Assembly (NCBI GenBank): GCA_036506155.1
Contig: DASXSF010000035.1
Coordinates: 124,001 to 188,000, forward strand
Direction: 5' to 3'
DNA length: 64,000 nucleotides
DNA from: DASXRA01 sp036506155
Lineage (GTDB): Bacteria > Actinomycetota > Actinomycetes > Mycobacteriales > Jatrophihabitantaceae
How positions within the stretch are numbered: position 1 is the first letter of the stretch; every line of letters begins with the position of its first letter. A program made the translations under genes and the position numbers. Positions 54,904-63,631 of this stretch are shown here, piece after piece. Below the pieces are notes generated by a model. It saw only the letters and a list, made by a program, of their open reading frames with translations, did not search any database and was not told the DNA's origin.

Positions 54904-54954
54904 ACGTCGAGGCTAGCTGGCCGCGCGGGCGGCCAGCCGCTACCGTGCCCCGTC

Positions 54955-55035
54955 ATGGGCGCCGAAGACGACAGCGAGCGAGCATCGCAGCGCCGTAGGC
55001 GCGAGCAGCGGAACCAGCACGGAGTCGAGCGGTGA
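54955..55035 (+). CDS. Possible 26-residue coupled leader peptide
   Basis: ATG 54955 opens a frame (MGAEDDSERASQRRRREQRN ... ERR) ending TGA at 55033-55035, overlapping the GTG of the membrane-protein gene at 55032 (GTGA), like real coupled gene pairs here. The highly charged composition could equally be a non-coding leader. Low confidence. Confidence 0.3.
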   Translation: MGAEDDSERASQRRRREQRNQHGVER

Positions 55036-55310
55036 GCGCCGCGTTCAGCACGGATCAGGCCAAGGCGGTGGGCATCTTCGCGCTCGCGGTGATCATCGTG
55101 GCCGGCGTGCTGCTCAGCTTCGTGTTCACCAAGCTCAGCAGCCGCCTCGTCCTCGCCATTATTATCGTCGGCCTCGGCATCTTCACCTGGACGCAGCGCG
55201 ACGCGATCGACAGCGACGCCAAGAAGTGCGACGCGACGTTCTTCGGCGTCCACCTCACACCCAGCAACACGGACCTCAAGCGCCACTGCCAACAGATCGC
55301 GAATCGCTAG
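55032..55310 (+). CDS. Small membrane protein, two helices
   Basis: 92 residues. Two helices (AVGIFALAVIIVAGVLLSFV and SRLVLAIIIVGLGIFTWTQR) are followed by an outside domain with two Cys (KKCDATFFGVHLTPSNTDLK and RHCQQIANR). Family not recognised. Stop overlaps the convergent DedA gene end by 4 nt. Confidence 0.75.
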   Translation: MSAAFSTDQAKAVGIFALAVIIVAGVLLSFVFTKLSSRLVLAIIIVGLGIFTWTQRDAIDSDAKKCDATFFGVHLTPSNTDLKRHCQQIANR

Positions 55311-55975
55311 GCGTCGACCTTGGTGTGGTGCCGGCCGGCGTTGCGGCGGTTGCGCAGCCAGTGGATTGTGACCGGCAGCAGCGAAATCACCACGATGCCG
55401 ATGAGGATTGGATCGATCAGCGGCTCGACCTTGTCACGGACGAATGCGATGTGCCCCAACCAGTAACCGAGCAGGATCACGCCCACCGTCCACACCACAC
55501 CGCCGATGATCGAGTAGATCGTGTACATCCGCAGCCGCATCCTGCCGACGCCGGCCATCACAGTGGCCACGGTGCGGACGATCGGGACGAAGCGGGCCAG
55601 GATGATCGTCCACGACCCGAACCGCTCGAAGAAGGCATGCGAGCGCTCGACGTACTGGGGTTTGAACAGCGCCGATTCGGGACGGTCGAACACGTGGGGT
55701 CCGGCGCGGTAGCCGATCCAGTAGCCGGCCAGGTTGCCGGCCACGGCGGCAATCGGCACCGTCACGAGAAACACCCACAGCGGCGTGTGCAGCTTGCCGA
55801 GCGCCAGCAGCAGCCCCGCCGAGAACAGCAGCGTGTCACCTGGCAGGAAGAAGCCGAGCAGCAGGCCGCATTCGGCGAAGATGATGAGGAGAAGGCCGGC
55901 CAGCCCGAAGGAGTCGAGGAGATGGTTCGGGCTGATCGGGCTCGTCGCGATCAGGGTGCCGGCCAGCGACTGCAT
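55307..55975 (-). CDS. DedA-family membrane protein (Rv0364-like)
   Basis: 222 residues. VTT/DedA fold: FAECGLLLGFFLPGDTLLFS, re-entrant LFKPQYVERSHAFFERFGSW, TIILARFVPIVRTVATVMAG, and VVWTVGVILLGYWLGHIAF. DedA proteins act in lipid-carrier (undecaprenyl phosphate/PE) recycling and membrane homeostasis. Adjacent to fba and purA, as in M. tuberculosis. Confidence 0.93.
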   Translation of the reverse strand: MQSLAGTLIATSPISPNHLLDSFGLAGLLLIIFAECGLLLGFFLPGDTLLFSAGLLLALGKLHTPLWVFLVTVPIAAVAGNLAGYWIGYRAGPHVFDRPESALFKPQYVERSHAFFERFGSWTIILARFVPIVRTVATVMAGVGRMRLRMYTIYSIIGGVVWTVGVILLGYWLGHIAFVRDKVEPLIDPILIGIVVISLLPVTIHWLRNRRNAGRHHTKVDA

Positions 55976-56020
55976 GACGCCGCAGTCTACGGGGCGTGCC
56001 TCTCGGCAACCTGGGGCGTC

Positions 56021-57010
56021 TCAGCGAGCGTCCCACGCGGCGAGCAGCGTCGCCTCCTTGTCGGGGTCAAGACCGGGCGTCCGCTGGGCCGGCCGCCAGC
56101 CGCCGGGGACGCGTTGCTGCCACGCCCAGGTGTCGGCGACCGTGTCCCGCAGCGGCCGGCAGCGCAGCCCATCCGCGAAGGCGGCGGAGCTGTCGTGCAG
56201 GAACACGCTCGGCGCCGTCGACCAGAGTGGGATCTCCGTCCACTCCTCGACGCCCTGCTGTGCCAGCCACGAGGCGTCCACCCAGGCGAACCGGGCATCT
56301 GAGCCGGTGACGTCGCGGCAGACCGAGAACAGTTCGCCCCGCGCCACCGGCGCCCCGCCCAGTTCGAACGTGCCCGGCGCCTGCAGCAACGCGAACCGCG
56401 CGAGGTCACGCGCGTCGATGAGCGAGACCTGATCGGATTGGTCGCCGGGACTGAGCACGCGCCCGCCGCGTCCCACCCGGGCGATCCACCACGGCAGCCT
56501 GCCCACCTGCGAGTCGTCCGGCCCCACGATGCAGCCGGCGCGCAGCACGGTCGAGCGCGCCGCGCCGAAGGCGCGGACGACGGCGAGCTCGCAGCCGGCC
56601 TTGAGCCAGCCGTACGCGGTCTCGGGATCCGGCGCATCGGTCCGCGTGGCGTCCGGGTCGCCGTCGTAGACGCCGGCGGTGTGGAAGTCGGGCAGTAACG
56701 GCCAGCCGGGGAAGACGTTGATCGTCGACACGAACACGTAGTGGCCGCACGACGGCGCGAGCAGCCGCGCCGCGAGCGTCACCTCTGCGGGGACGTAGCC
56801 GGCCGTGTCCACCACGAGGTCGAAGCGCCGGCCCGCCAGCTGCTCCAGGTCGGCGAGCACGGTCCGATCGCCGACGACCTGCTCGGCGCCCTCAGGCGTA
56901 GGCCCGGACTTGCCGCGGTTGAACACGGTCACGCGAGCGCCGGCTGCGAGCGCCTCGGCGACGACGGCAGGTCCCACGAACACCGATCCACCGAGCACGA
57001 GTACGTCCAT
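56021..57010 (-). CDS. NAD(P)-dependent epimerase/dehydratase-family protein
   Basis: 329 residues, extended SDR: MDVLVLGGSVFVGPAVVAEA (GGxxxxG nucleotide site), FDLVVDTAGYVPAEVTLAAR, FVSTINVFPGWPL, TAYGWLKAGCELAVVRAFG (Tyr-x-x-x-Lys), and VSLIDARDLARFALLQ. The Ser-Tyr-Lys triad is plausible (FVSTI / YGWLK). Similar to reductases of unknown substrate. Divergent from fba, with a 68-nt gap. Confidence 0.88.
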   Translation of the reverse strand: MDVLVLGGSVFVGPAVVAEALAAGARVTVFNRGKSGPTPEGAEQVVGDRTVLADLEQLAGRRFDLVVDTAGYVPAEVTLAARLLAPSCGHYVFVSTINVFPGWPLLPDFHTAGVYDGDPDATRTDAPDPETAYGWLKAGCELAVVRAFGAARSTVLRAGCIVGPDDSQVGRLPWWIARVGRGGRVLSPGDQSDQVSLIDARDLARFALLQAPGTFELGGAPVARGELFSVCRDVTGSDARFAWVDASWLAQQGVEEWTEIPLWSTAPSVFLHDSSAAFADGLRCRPLRDTVADTWAWQQRVPGGWRPAQRTPGLDPDKEATLLAAWDAR

Positions 57011-57078
57011 GTCTGTCAGCCCACCAGATCGGGGCGGGGGCGTCGAGCGTGTTCGCTATGCGCTCATACACTGACCGC

Positions 57079-58104
57079 ATGCCGATCGCCACGCCTGAGA
57101 TCTACGCCGACATGCTCGACCGCGCGTCTGCGTCGGGCTTCGCCTATCCCGCCATCAACGTCACATCGTCGGAGACGCTGAACGCCGCGCTACGGGGCTT
57201 CGCCGACGCGGGCAGTGACGGCATCGTGCAGGTATCGACGGGCGGTGCCGACTTCCTGTCCGGCACCCGCGTCAAGAACATGGTGACCGGTGCCGTCGCG
57301 CTCGCCGAGTTCGCGCACGTCGTCGCCGACAAATACCCGATCCACGTGGCGCTGCACACCGACCACTGCCCGAAGGACAAGCTCGACGGCTACGTCCGCC
57401 CGCTGCTCGCGATTTCCGCCGAGCGCGTCAAGAACGGCGAGAATCCCCTCTTCCAGTCGCATATGTGGGACGGCTCGGCGGTCCCGCTCGACGAGAACCT
57501 GCAGATCGCCGCGGAGCTGCTCGAGCAGGCCGCCGCCGCGAAGATCATCCTTGAGGTGGAGATCGGTGTCGTCGGCGGCGAGGAGGACGGCGTCGTCGGC
57601 GAGATGAACGAGAAGCTGTACACGACGCCGGGCGACGCGCTGCGCACCGCCGAGGCGCTCGGCACCGGCGAGAAGGGCCGGTACCTGCTCGCCGCGACGT
57701 TCGGCAACGTGCACGGCGTCTACAAACCGGGCAACGTGAAGTTGCGCCCGGACATCTTGCGCGACATTCAGGAGGTCGTCGGCGAGAAGGTCGGCAAGCC
57801 GAAGCCGTTCCAGCTCGTGTTCCACGGCGGATCGGGGTCCCTGCTGGACGAGATCCGCGAGGCCGTCTCGTACGGGGTCGTGAAGATGAACGTCGACACC
57901 GACACCCAGTACGCGTTCACCCGCGAGGTCGCAGGGCAGATGTTCACCAACTACGACGGCGTGCTGAAGGTCGACGGTGAGGTCGGCAACAAGAAGGCGT
58001 ACGACCCGCGCTCGTACCTCAAGCTGGCCGAAACTGGCATGGCCGCCCGCGTCGTCAAGGCGTGCGAGGACCTGCTCTCCGCCGGCACATCGCCGTCGGT
58101 GTAG
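57079..58104 (+). CDS. fba: Fructose-bisphosphate aldolase, class II
   Basis: 341 residues from ATG 57079. Interconverts fructose-1,6-bisphosphate with GAP and DHAP. Zinc ligands in VALHTDHCPKDKLDGYVRPL, EVEIGVVGGEEDGVVGEMNE, ATFGNVHGVYKPGNVKLRPD, and LVFHGGSGSLLDEIREAVSY GVVKMNVDTDTQYAF. Matches M. tuberculosis Rv0363c in type and neighbourhood. Confidence 0.98.
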   Translation: MPIATPEIYADMLDRASASGFAYPAINVTSSETLNAALRGFADAGSDGIVQVSTGGADFLSGTRVKNMVTGAVALAEFAHVVADKYPIHVALHTDHCPKDKLDGYVRPLLAISAERVKNGENPLFQSHMWDGSAVPLDENLQIAAELLEQAAAAKIILEVEIGVVGGEEDGVVGEMNEKLYTTPGDALRTAEALGTGEKGRYLLAATFGNVHGVYKPGNVKLRPDILRDIQEVVGEKVGKPKPFQLVFHGGSGSLLDEIREAVSYGVVKMNVDTDTQYAFTREVAGQMFTNYDGVLKVDGEVGNKKAYDPRSYLKLAETGMAARVVKACEDLLSAGTSPSV

Positions 58105-58118
58105 AGCCGGCGCACCTC

Positions 58119-59561
58119 TTAGCCGGCCAGGATCGGCTCGGCGCCGGCCTCGAACAGCTCGCTGACCGAGTCGACGCGCCGCGCGCCGCGCAGTGCAAGG
58201 AACGCGGCCAGGCCGCCCGCGGCGACCAGCGCAGCAGCGACCAGCAACCCGGTGCGATAGCCGGTGAGGAACGCGTCGGTGGCGCTGTGGCCGGCGTGCA
58301 GGGCCGTGGTCTGCCGTGCGGTCAGGATGGCGCCGATGACCGTGATGCCGAGCAGCCCCGCGACCTCGCGGGAGGCGTTGAAGATGCCCGACGCCACGCC
58401 GGCTTCGCCGGCGGGCATGGACTCGAGCACCGTCGAGGTCAACGGCACGGTCAGCCCGCCGCCGACGCCGATGATCGCGAAGCTTGGCATGAGGGCGAGG
58501 AACGACGCGTCTTTGCCCAGCAGGCTGACCGACGCCATGCCGATCGCCATGAGCAGCATCGCCAGGCCGACGACGCGGTGCGCGCCAAGTTGCCGGGCCA
58601 GGCGCTCGGACGCCACCGCCCCGGCAGCCATGATCAGCGCCATGGGTACGAACGCCGAGCCCGCCTTCGTCGGTGAGAACCCGAGTACGCCTTGCAGGTA
58701 CAGCGACGTGAAGAAGTAGATGCCGAACAGGCCGAATCCCCACATCATCAGGGCGATCGACCCGCCCGCGAAGACCCGCTCGCGGAACAGCGAGACCGCA
58801 ACCATCGGGTCCGCGCTGCGCGACTCAATCGCCACGAACGCCGCGCCGAGCAGAGCTGCGACGGCGAAGCTCGCGATGATGGCAGGGGACGTCCAGCCCA
58901 GGTCGTGGCCCTCGATCAGGGCGTAGGTCAGCGCGAACAGCGCGCCCGCCGAGGTGGCAAGGCCGGGCCGGTCGACCCGGCGCGGTCCCGCGTCCTCACG
59001 CGACTCACGGATCGCCCACACGGCCAGCGCGATCGTGGCGACGCCGACCGGGACGTTGATGTAGAAGATCCAGCTCCAGTGGACATGTTGGCTGATCAGT
59101 CCGCCGAGCAGCGGACCGATGGCTAGCGCCAGCGCGCCGACGGCTGTCCAGATACCGACCGCGGCAGCGCGCTGGCGCTTGTCGGAGTACGTCGCCGAGA
59201 TGATCGCGAGAGTCGGCGGCGTGACCAGCGCGGCGCCCAGCCCCTGGACGGCCCGGCTTGCGATCAGGACGCCGACGCTGCCGGCGAGGCCGGCGGTGAG
59301 CGACGCGACCGTGAAGATGCCGAGGCCCGTGAGGAAGATGCGGCGCCGGCCGAAGACGTCGGCGAGACGTCCGCCGGCGAGCAGCAGGCTGGCGAACACC
59401 AGGATGTAGCCGCTCACGACCCACTCGAGCCCTGCTGTCGACAGGTGCAGATCCCGCTGGATGGCCGGTATCGCGACATTGACGATGTTGTTGTCCAGGT
59501 AGGTCATGAACGTGGCGAGCGATACCGCCAGCAACGTCCAGCGCGGTCGGGTCTCGGTCAT
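58119..59561 (-). CDS. MFS multidrug transporter, DHA2 (EmrB/QacA) family
   Basis: 480 residues from ATG 59561, 14 predicted helices. DHA2 motif C at TM5-like GPLLGGLISQHVHWSWIFYI NVPVG, motif A GGRLADVFGRRRIFLTG, motif D1 LDNNIVNVAIPAIQRDL. Proton-driven drug efflux. Divergent from a TetR regulator with operators between them (59579-59624), a standard efflux module. Confidence 0.94.
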   Translation of the reverse strand: MTETRPRWTLLAVSLATFMTYLDNNIVNVAIPAIQRDLHLSTAGLEWVVSGYILVFASLLLAGGRLADVFGRRRIFLTGLGIFTVASLTAGLAGSVGVLIASRAVQGLGAALVTPPTLAIISATYSDKRQRAAAVGIWTAVGALALAIGPLLGGLISQHVHWSWIFYINVPVGVATIALAVWAIRESREDAGPRRVDRPGLATSAGALFALTYALIEGHDLGWTSPAIIASFAVAALLGAAFVAIESRSADPMVAVSLFRERVFAGGSIALMMWGFGLFGIYFFTSLYLQGVLGFSPTKAGSAFVPMALIMAAGAVASERLARQLGAHRVVGLAMLLMAIGMASVSLLGKDASFLALMPSFAIIGVGGGLTVPLTSTVLESMPAGEAGVASGIFNASREVAGLLGITVIGAILTARQTTALHAGHSATDAFLTGYRTGLLVAAALVAAGGLAAFLALRGARRVDSVSELFEAGAEPILAG

Positions 59562-59578
59562 CGGTCTGCGCTCTCTCC

Positions 59579-59624
59579 TATACGGCGTACATTTACGTTG
59601 TATAGCTAACCTGTACGGTGTATA
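59579..59624. promoter_or_regulatory. TetR-type operator region between the efflux and regulator genes
   Basis: TATACGGCGTACA (59579-59591) and TGTACGGTGTATA (59612-59624) form an inverted pair, and TTTACGTTGTATA (59593-59605) repeats the second at 20-nt spacing, two helical turns. This AT-rich island stands out in a high-GC context and overlaps both likely promoters, so it fits cooperative TetR dimer binding. Confidence 0.75.
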
Positions 59625-59634
59625 GTTGTCAAGC

Positions 59635-60336
59635 GTGAAAACGAAATCGGCTACGGCCACCAAGGCAGAGCTCAGTCGTGACGCCGTGGTCGACCGGGCG
59701 CTGGCGCTCGCCGACGAGGAGGGCCTGGCGGCTGTCACGATCCGGCGGCTGGCGCAGGAGTTCGGTGTCACCCCGATGGCGCTCTATTGGCACGTCAGCA
59801 GCAAGGACGAGTTGTTCGACGCCATGGGTGACCGGTTCTTCGCCGGCATGCGGGCCGACGACGTCGCGAGCACCGGCCCCTGGCCGGACCAGCTACGGCG
59901 GATGATCGCTGCGATCGTGGCAGTGCTGAGAGCACATCCGGCCGCAGCACACTTGGCTGCGGAACGCATCCTGCAATGCGAGCCGGGCCGTGACATCGCC
60001 GAGCGCGCCCTCGGACTGCTGCGCGACGCGGGCTTCCCCACATCGCAGGCCGCCGACATCGCCGGCCACGCACTGCAGACGGCGCTCATGCTGGTTGTGC
60101 AGCAGCCGGGCGAGCCGACGGTGGCGGCAGCCGAGCGCGCAGAGATCATGGAGACGAAGCGGAAGGCGCTCGCGTCACTGCCACCGGAGCGCTACCCAAA
60201 TCTGATCGCGTCGGCCGACGCACTGACCAACTGCGACGACGAGGACGCCTACCTCATGGGAGGCATCGATCTGTTCGTCGCGGGCGTACAGGCGCTACAG
60301 CCGGCGCCGTCCGCGACGCACCGGGCGGCCCGGTAG
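59635..60336 (+). CDS. TetR-family repressor
   Basis: 233 residues from GTG 59635 (TTG 59626 in frame). Helix-turn-helix VTIRRLAQEFGVTPMALYWH VSSKDELFDAMGDRFF (about residues 35-70), then the TetR_C drug-binding domain with KRKALASLPPERYPNLIASA DALT. Likely represses the MFS gene and itself. Confidence 0.92.
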   Translation: MKTKSATATKAELSRDAVVDRALALADEEGLAAVTIRRLAQEFGVTPMALYWHVSSKDELFDAMGDRFFAGMRADDVASTGPWPDQLRRMIAAIVAVLRAHPAAAHLAAERILQCEPGRDIAERALGLLRDAGFPTSQAADIAGHALQTALMLVVQQPGEPTVAAAERAEIMETKRKALASLPPERYPNLIASADALTNCDDEDAYLMGGIDLFVAGVQALQPAPSATHRAAR

Positions 60337-60366
60337 ACCGGGTCGCGCGTCGGCCACAATCACGAC

Positions 60367-60774
60367 ATGACCCACGGCAACCTGCTCGCCCCACCGACCA
60401 AGCTGCCGGACGACCCGGCACTGGCCCGCCTCGACACCGGCGAGGATCCGGCAGCGGTGGCCGCCGCGTACCCGGCCTCGTCCGCGGCCTGGGCCGCCCT
60501 GGCCGAGAACGCGCTGGCCTCCGGCCGCACCATCGAGGCGTACGCGTTCGCGCGTACCGGATACCACCGCGGCCTGGACGCCTTGCGCCGCAACGGCTGG
60601 AAGGGCGCGGGCCGCGTGCCCTGGGATCACGTCCCGAATCGCGGCTTCCTTCGGGCCCTTTACGCGCTCGGGCAGGCAGCGGACGGCATCGGCGAACGGG
60701 ACGAGGCAGACCGGTGCGCGCAGTTCCTCGATGACTGCGACCCAGCTGCCGCGGCCGCTCTGACCACGCGATAA
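60367..60774 (+). CDS. DUF3151 family protein (Rv0360c-like)
   Basis: 135 residues, conserved actinobacterial protein of unknown function: NLLAPPTKLPDDPALARLDT, AAYPASSAAWAALAENALAS, TIEAYAFARTGYHRGLDALR RNGWKGAGRVPWDHVPNRGF LRALYALGQAA. Helical, without obvious catalytic motifs. In M. tuberculosis it lies between purA and fba, as here. Transcribed toward trpB2. Confidence 0.9.
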   Translation: MTHGNLLAPPTKLPDDPALARLDTGEDPAAVAAAYPASSAAWAALAENALASGRTIEAYAFARTGYHRGLDALRRNGWKGAGRVPWDHVPNRGFLRALYALGQAADGIGERDEADRCAQFLDDCDPAAAAALTTR

Positions 60775-60800
60775 GGGCTGGCGCGAACCCGGGGTCTCTG

Positions 60801-60821
60801 CGAAATCGCGCAGCGATTTCG
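60801..60821. terminator. Hairpin between convergent DUF3151 and trpB2 genes
   Basis: Perfect 9-bp stem CGAAATCGC / GCGATTTCG with a 3-nt loop GCA, in the 156-nt convergent gap 60775-60930. No T-tract follows, so it would be an atypical terminator; the position and stability suggest bidirectional termination or RNA protection. The rest of the gap is GC-rich and shows no gene. Confidence 0.45.
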
Positions 60822-60930
60822 TGCGGTGGCAAGTGCCCCTTGGCCGCGGCGCGTCCCGCGTCCATCGGCGCGGAGCGGATCGCAAGTGCGCCGCTTGGCG
60901 CGGCGGCCGAGCTCCACGTCGCAGGTGGTT

Positions 60931-62295
60931 TTAGGCCGGAACGGGCGGTAGGTGCTCGATCGCCTCAGCGATGGCGGCGTCGTCCAGCGCGCGATCCTCC
61001 ATCGTCCCGGTCAGGTACGCGTCGTACGCCGCGAGGTCGAGCAGGCCGTGCCCGCACAGCGCCGTCAAGATCACCTTCGACTCGCCCGACTCACGACAGC
61101 GCACCGCTTCCTCGATCGCGGCCGCAAGCGCGTGTGTGGGCTCCGGCGCCGGGACGATGCCCTCGGTGCGCGCGAACTGCACGCCGGCCGCGAAGCACTC
61201 GCGCTGCGGCTTGGCCACCGCCTCGATCAGCTTCTGCTCGTACAGGTGGCTGATCAGCGGGCTCATGCCGTGGTAGCGCAGCCCGCCGGCGTGGATCGGA
61301 TCCGGGACGAACTCGTGCCCGAGCGTGTGCATCTTGATCAGTGGCGTCAGCCCTGCGGTGTCGCCGAAGTCGTACGCGTACACGCCACGGGTCAGCGACG
61401 GGCAGGCGGCCGGCTCGACGGCGCGGATCGTCGGCGACTGGCGTCCGGCGAGTTTCTCCCGTAGGAACGGGAACATCAGCCCGGCGAAGTTCGAGCCGCC
61501 ACCCGTGCAGCCGACGATCAGATCGGGCGTCTCACCGACTTGCGCCAGTTGCAGCAACGCCTCCTCGCCGATCACGGTCTGGTGCAGCAGCACGTGGTTG
61601 AGCACGCTGCCGAGCGCGTAGTTGGTGTCGCCTGCCCCGGCCGCGACCTCGACCGCCTCGCTGATCGCGATGCCGAGCGAGCCAGTCGAGTCCGGATGTT
61701 CGGCAAGCACCTTGCGCCCGGCCGCCGTCAGGTCGGACGGCGACGGGTGCACGACACCGCCGAACGTCTCCATCATGATCCGGCGATACGGCTTCTGGTC
61801 GTACGAGGCGCGAACCATCCACACCTCGCAGTCCAGCCCGAACTGCGCGCACGCGAACGTCAAGGCAGTGCCCCACTGCCCGGCGCCCGTCTCGGTGGTT
61901 AACCGCTTGATTCCGGCCTGGGCGTTGTAATACGCCTGCGGCACCGCGGTGTTGGGCTTGTGCGAGCCGGCCGGCGAGACCCCCTCGTACTTGTAGTAGA
62001 TGTGCGCGGGCGTGTCGAGCGCGCGCTCCAATCGCCGGGCCCGGTACATAGGGGAGGGCCGCCACAGCCGGTACACGTCAAGTACCGCTCCGGGTATTTC
62101 GACGTACCGCTCGCCGCTCACCTCTTGTGCGATCAGATCCATTGGGAACAGCGGCGAGAGGACGTCCGGCCCGACGGGCTGGAGCGTGCCCGGGTGCAGC
62201 ACCGGGGGCGGCGGCGTCGGCAGGTCGGCCAGCAGGTTGTACCACCGGGTCGGCAGCTCCGACTCATCGAGCGTGATCTTGGTGGGCGGTGTCAT
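60931..62295 (-). CDS. trpB: Tryptophan synthase beta-like PLP enzyme (TrpB2)
   Basis: 454 residues. TrpB2-type: GERYVEIPGAVLDVYRLWRP SPMYRARRLE, PLP-Lys in YYKYEGVSPAGSHKPNTAVP, TETGAGQWGTALTFACAQFG, phosphate loop GCTGGGSNFAG, and SPLISHLYEQKLIEAVAKPQ. TrpB2 enzymes act as stand-alone indole scavengers rather than in the TrpA complex; there is no trpA here. ATG 62295, 49 nt from divergent purA. Confidence 0.94.
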   Translation of the reverse strand: MTPPTKITLDESELPTRWYNLLADLPTPPPPVLHPGTLQPVGPDVLSPLFPMDLIAQEVSGERYVEIPGAVLDVYRLWRPSPMYRARRLERALDTPAHIYYKYEGVSPAGSHKPNTAVPQAYYNAQAGIKRLTTETGAGQWGTALTFACAQFGLDCEVWMVRASYDQKPYRRIMMETFGGVVHPSPSDLTAAGRKVLAEHPDSTGSLGIAISEAVEVAAGAGDTNYALGSVLNHVLLHQTVIGEEALLQLAQVGETPDLIVGCTGGGSNFAGLMFPFLREKLAGRQSPTIRAVEPAACPSLTRGVYAYDFGDTAGLTPLIKMHTLGHEFVPDPIHAGGLRYHGMSPLISHLYEQKLIEAVAKPQRECFAAGVQFARTEGIVPAPEPTHALAAAIEEAVRCRESGESKVILTALCGHGLLDLAAYDAYLTGTMEDRALDDAAIAEAIEHLPPVPA

Positions 62296-62344
62296 GCGCC
62301 CACTATCTCGCCAGGACGTCCACAGCGAAAGCTAGTCTGCTGGC

Positions 62345-63631
62345 ATGCCCGCCATCGTGTTGCTCGGCGCCCAGTGGGGCGACGAGGGTAAGGGCAAGGC
62401 CACCGACCTGCTCGGCAGTCGCGTCGACGCGGTGGTCAAGTTCAACGGTGGCAACAACGCCGGGCACACAATCGTGGTCGACGGTGAGAAGTACGCGCTG
62501 CACCTGCTGCCGTCCGGCATCCTGACGCCGGGCTGTACACCGGTGATCGGGAACGGCGTCGTCATCGATCTCGGCGTCCTGTTCGAGGAGCTTGACGGGC
62601 TGACCGCCCGCGGCGTCGACACGTCGCGGCTGGTGGTCAGTACCGCCGCGCACGTCATCACGCCGTACAACCGAGCGCTGGACAAGGTCACCGAACGGTT
62701 CCTCGGCAAGCGCAAGCTCGGCACGACCGGTCGTGGCATCGGCCCGACATACGCCGACAAGATGGCCCGGGTCGGCATCCGGGCGCAGGACCTGTTCGAT
62801 GCGGACGGGCTGCGCGCCCAGGTCGAAAGCGCACTCGAGTTCAAGAACCAGGTGCTGGTCAAGGTCTACAACCGCCGCGCGTTCGACGTCGACGCCACGG
62901 TGGACGAACTACTGGGCTACGCCGAGCGGCTGCGGCCGATGGTCGCTGACACGTCCGCGCTGCTGAACCGGATGCTCGACGAGGGGCGCACCGTCGTATT
63001 CGAGGCGGGCCAGGCCACCATGCTCGACGTCGACCACGGCACGTACCCGTTCGTCACGTCGTCCAACCCGACGGCCGGTGGGGCCAGTACCGGCAGCGGC
63101 GTGCCGCCCACCCGGATCACCGGAGTGATCGCAGTCGTCAAGGCGTACACCACGCGGGTCGGCGAGGGGCCGTTTCCGACGGAATTGCTCGACGTCAAGG
63201 GAGATCGGTTGCGCGACGCGGGCGCGGAGTTCGGCACCACGACCGGCCGGCCCCGCCGCTGCGGGTGGTTCGACGCCGTGGTGGCCCGGTACGCCGCGCG
63301 GATCAACGGCGTCACCGACTTCGTGTTGACCAAGCTCGACGTGCTCACCGGTATGGAGGAGGTGCCGGTGTGCGTCGCCTACGGCGTCGACGGCGTCCGG
63401 CACCACGAAATGCCGATGACGCAAAGCGAGTTCGCGCGGGCCGTCCCCCTCTACGAGACGTTCCCGGGCTGGGACGAGGACATCTCCGGCGCGCGGTCAC
63501 TCGACGAACTGCCGCGTAATGCCCGCGACTACGTGAGCGCCCTGGAGAAGCTGATCAATGCGCCGATCTCCGCGATCGGTGTCGGCCCGGGCCGCGACGC
63601 GACGATCCAAATCCGAGATCTGCTGCGATGA
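62345..63631 (+). CDS. purA: Adenylosuccinate synthetase
   Basis: First step from IMP to AMP (GTP-dependent). 428 residues. N-terminal VLLGAQWGDEGKGKATDLLG and VKFNGGNNAGHTIVVDGEKY, TTGRGIGPTYADKMARVGIR, GQATMLDVDHGTYPFVTSSN, and GRPRRCGWFDAVVARYAARI are all family signatures. Ends overlapping the next lipoprotein start (ATGA). Confidence 0.98.
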   Translation: MPAIVLLGAQWGDEGKGKATDLLGSRVDAVVKFNGGNNAGHTIVVDGEKYALHLLPSGILTPGCTPVIGNGVVIDLGVLFEELDGLTARGVDTSRLVVSTAAHVITPYNRALDKVTERFLGKRKLGTTGRGIGPTYADKMARVGIRAQDLFDADGLRAQVESALEFKNQVLVKVYNRRAFDVDATVDELLGYAERLRPMVADTSALLNRMLDEGRTVVFEAGQATMLDVDHGTYPFVTSSNPTAGGASTGSGVPPTRITGVIAVVKAYTTRVGEGPFPTELLDVKGDRLRDAGAEFGTTTGRPRRCGWFDAVVARYAARINGVTDFVLTKLDVLTGMEEVPVCVAYGVDGVRHHEMPMTQSEFARAVPLYETFPGWDEDISGARSLDELPRNARDYVSALEKLINAPISAIGVGPGRDATIQIRDLLR

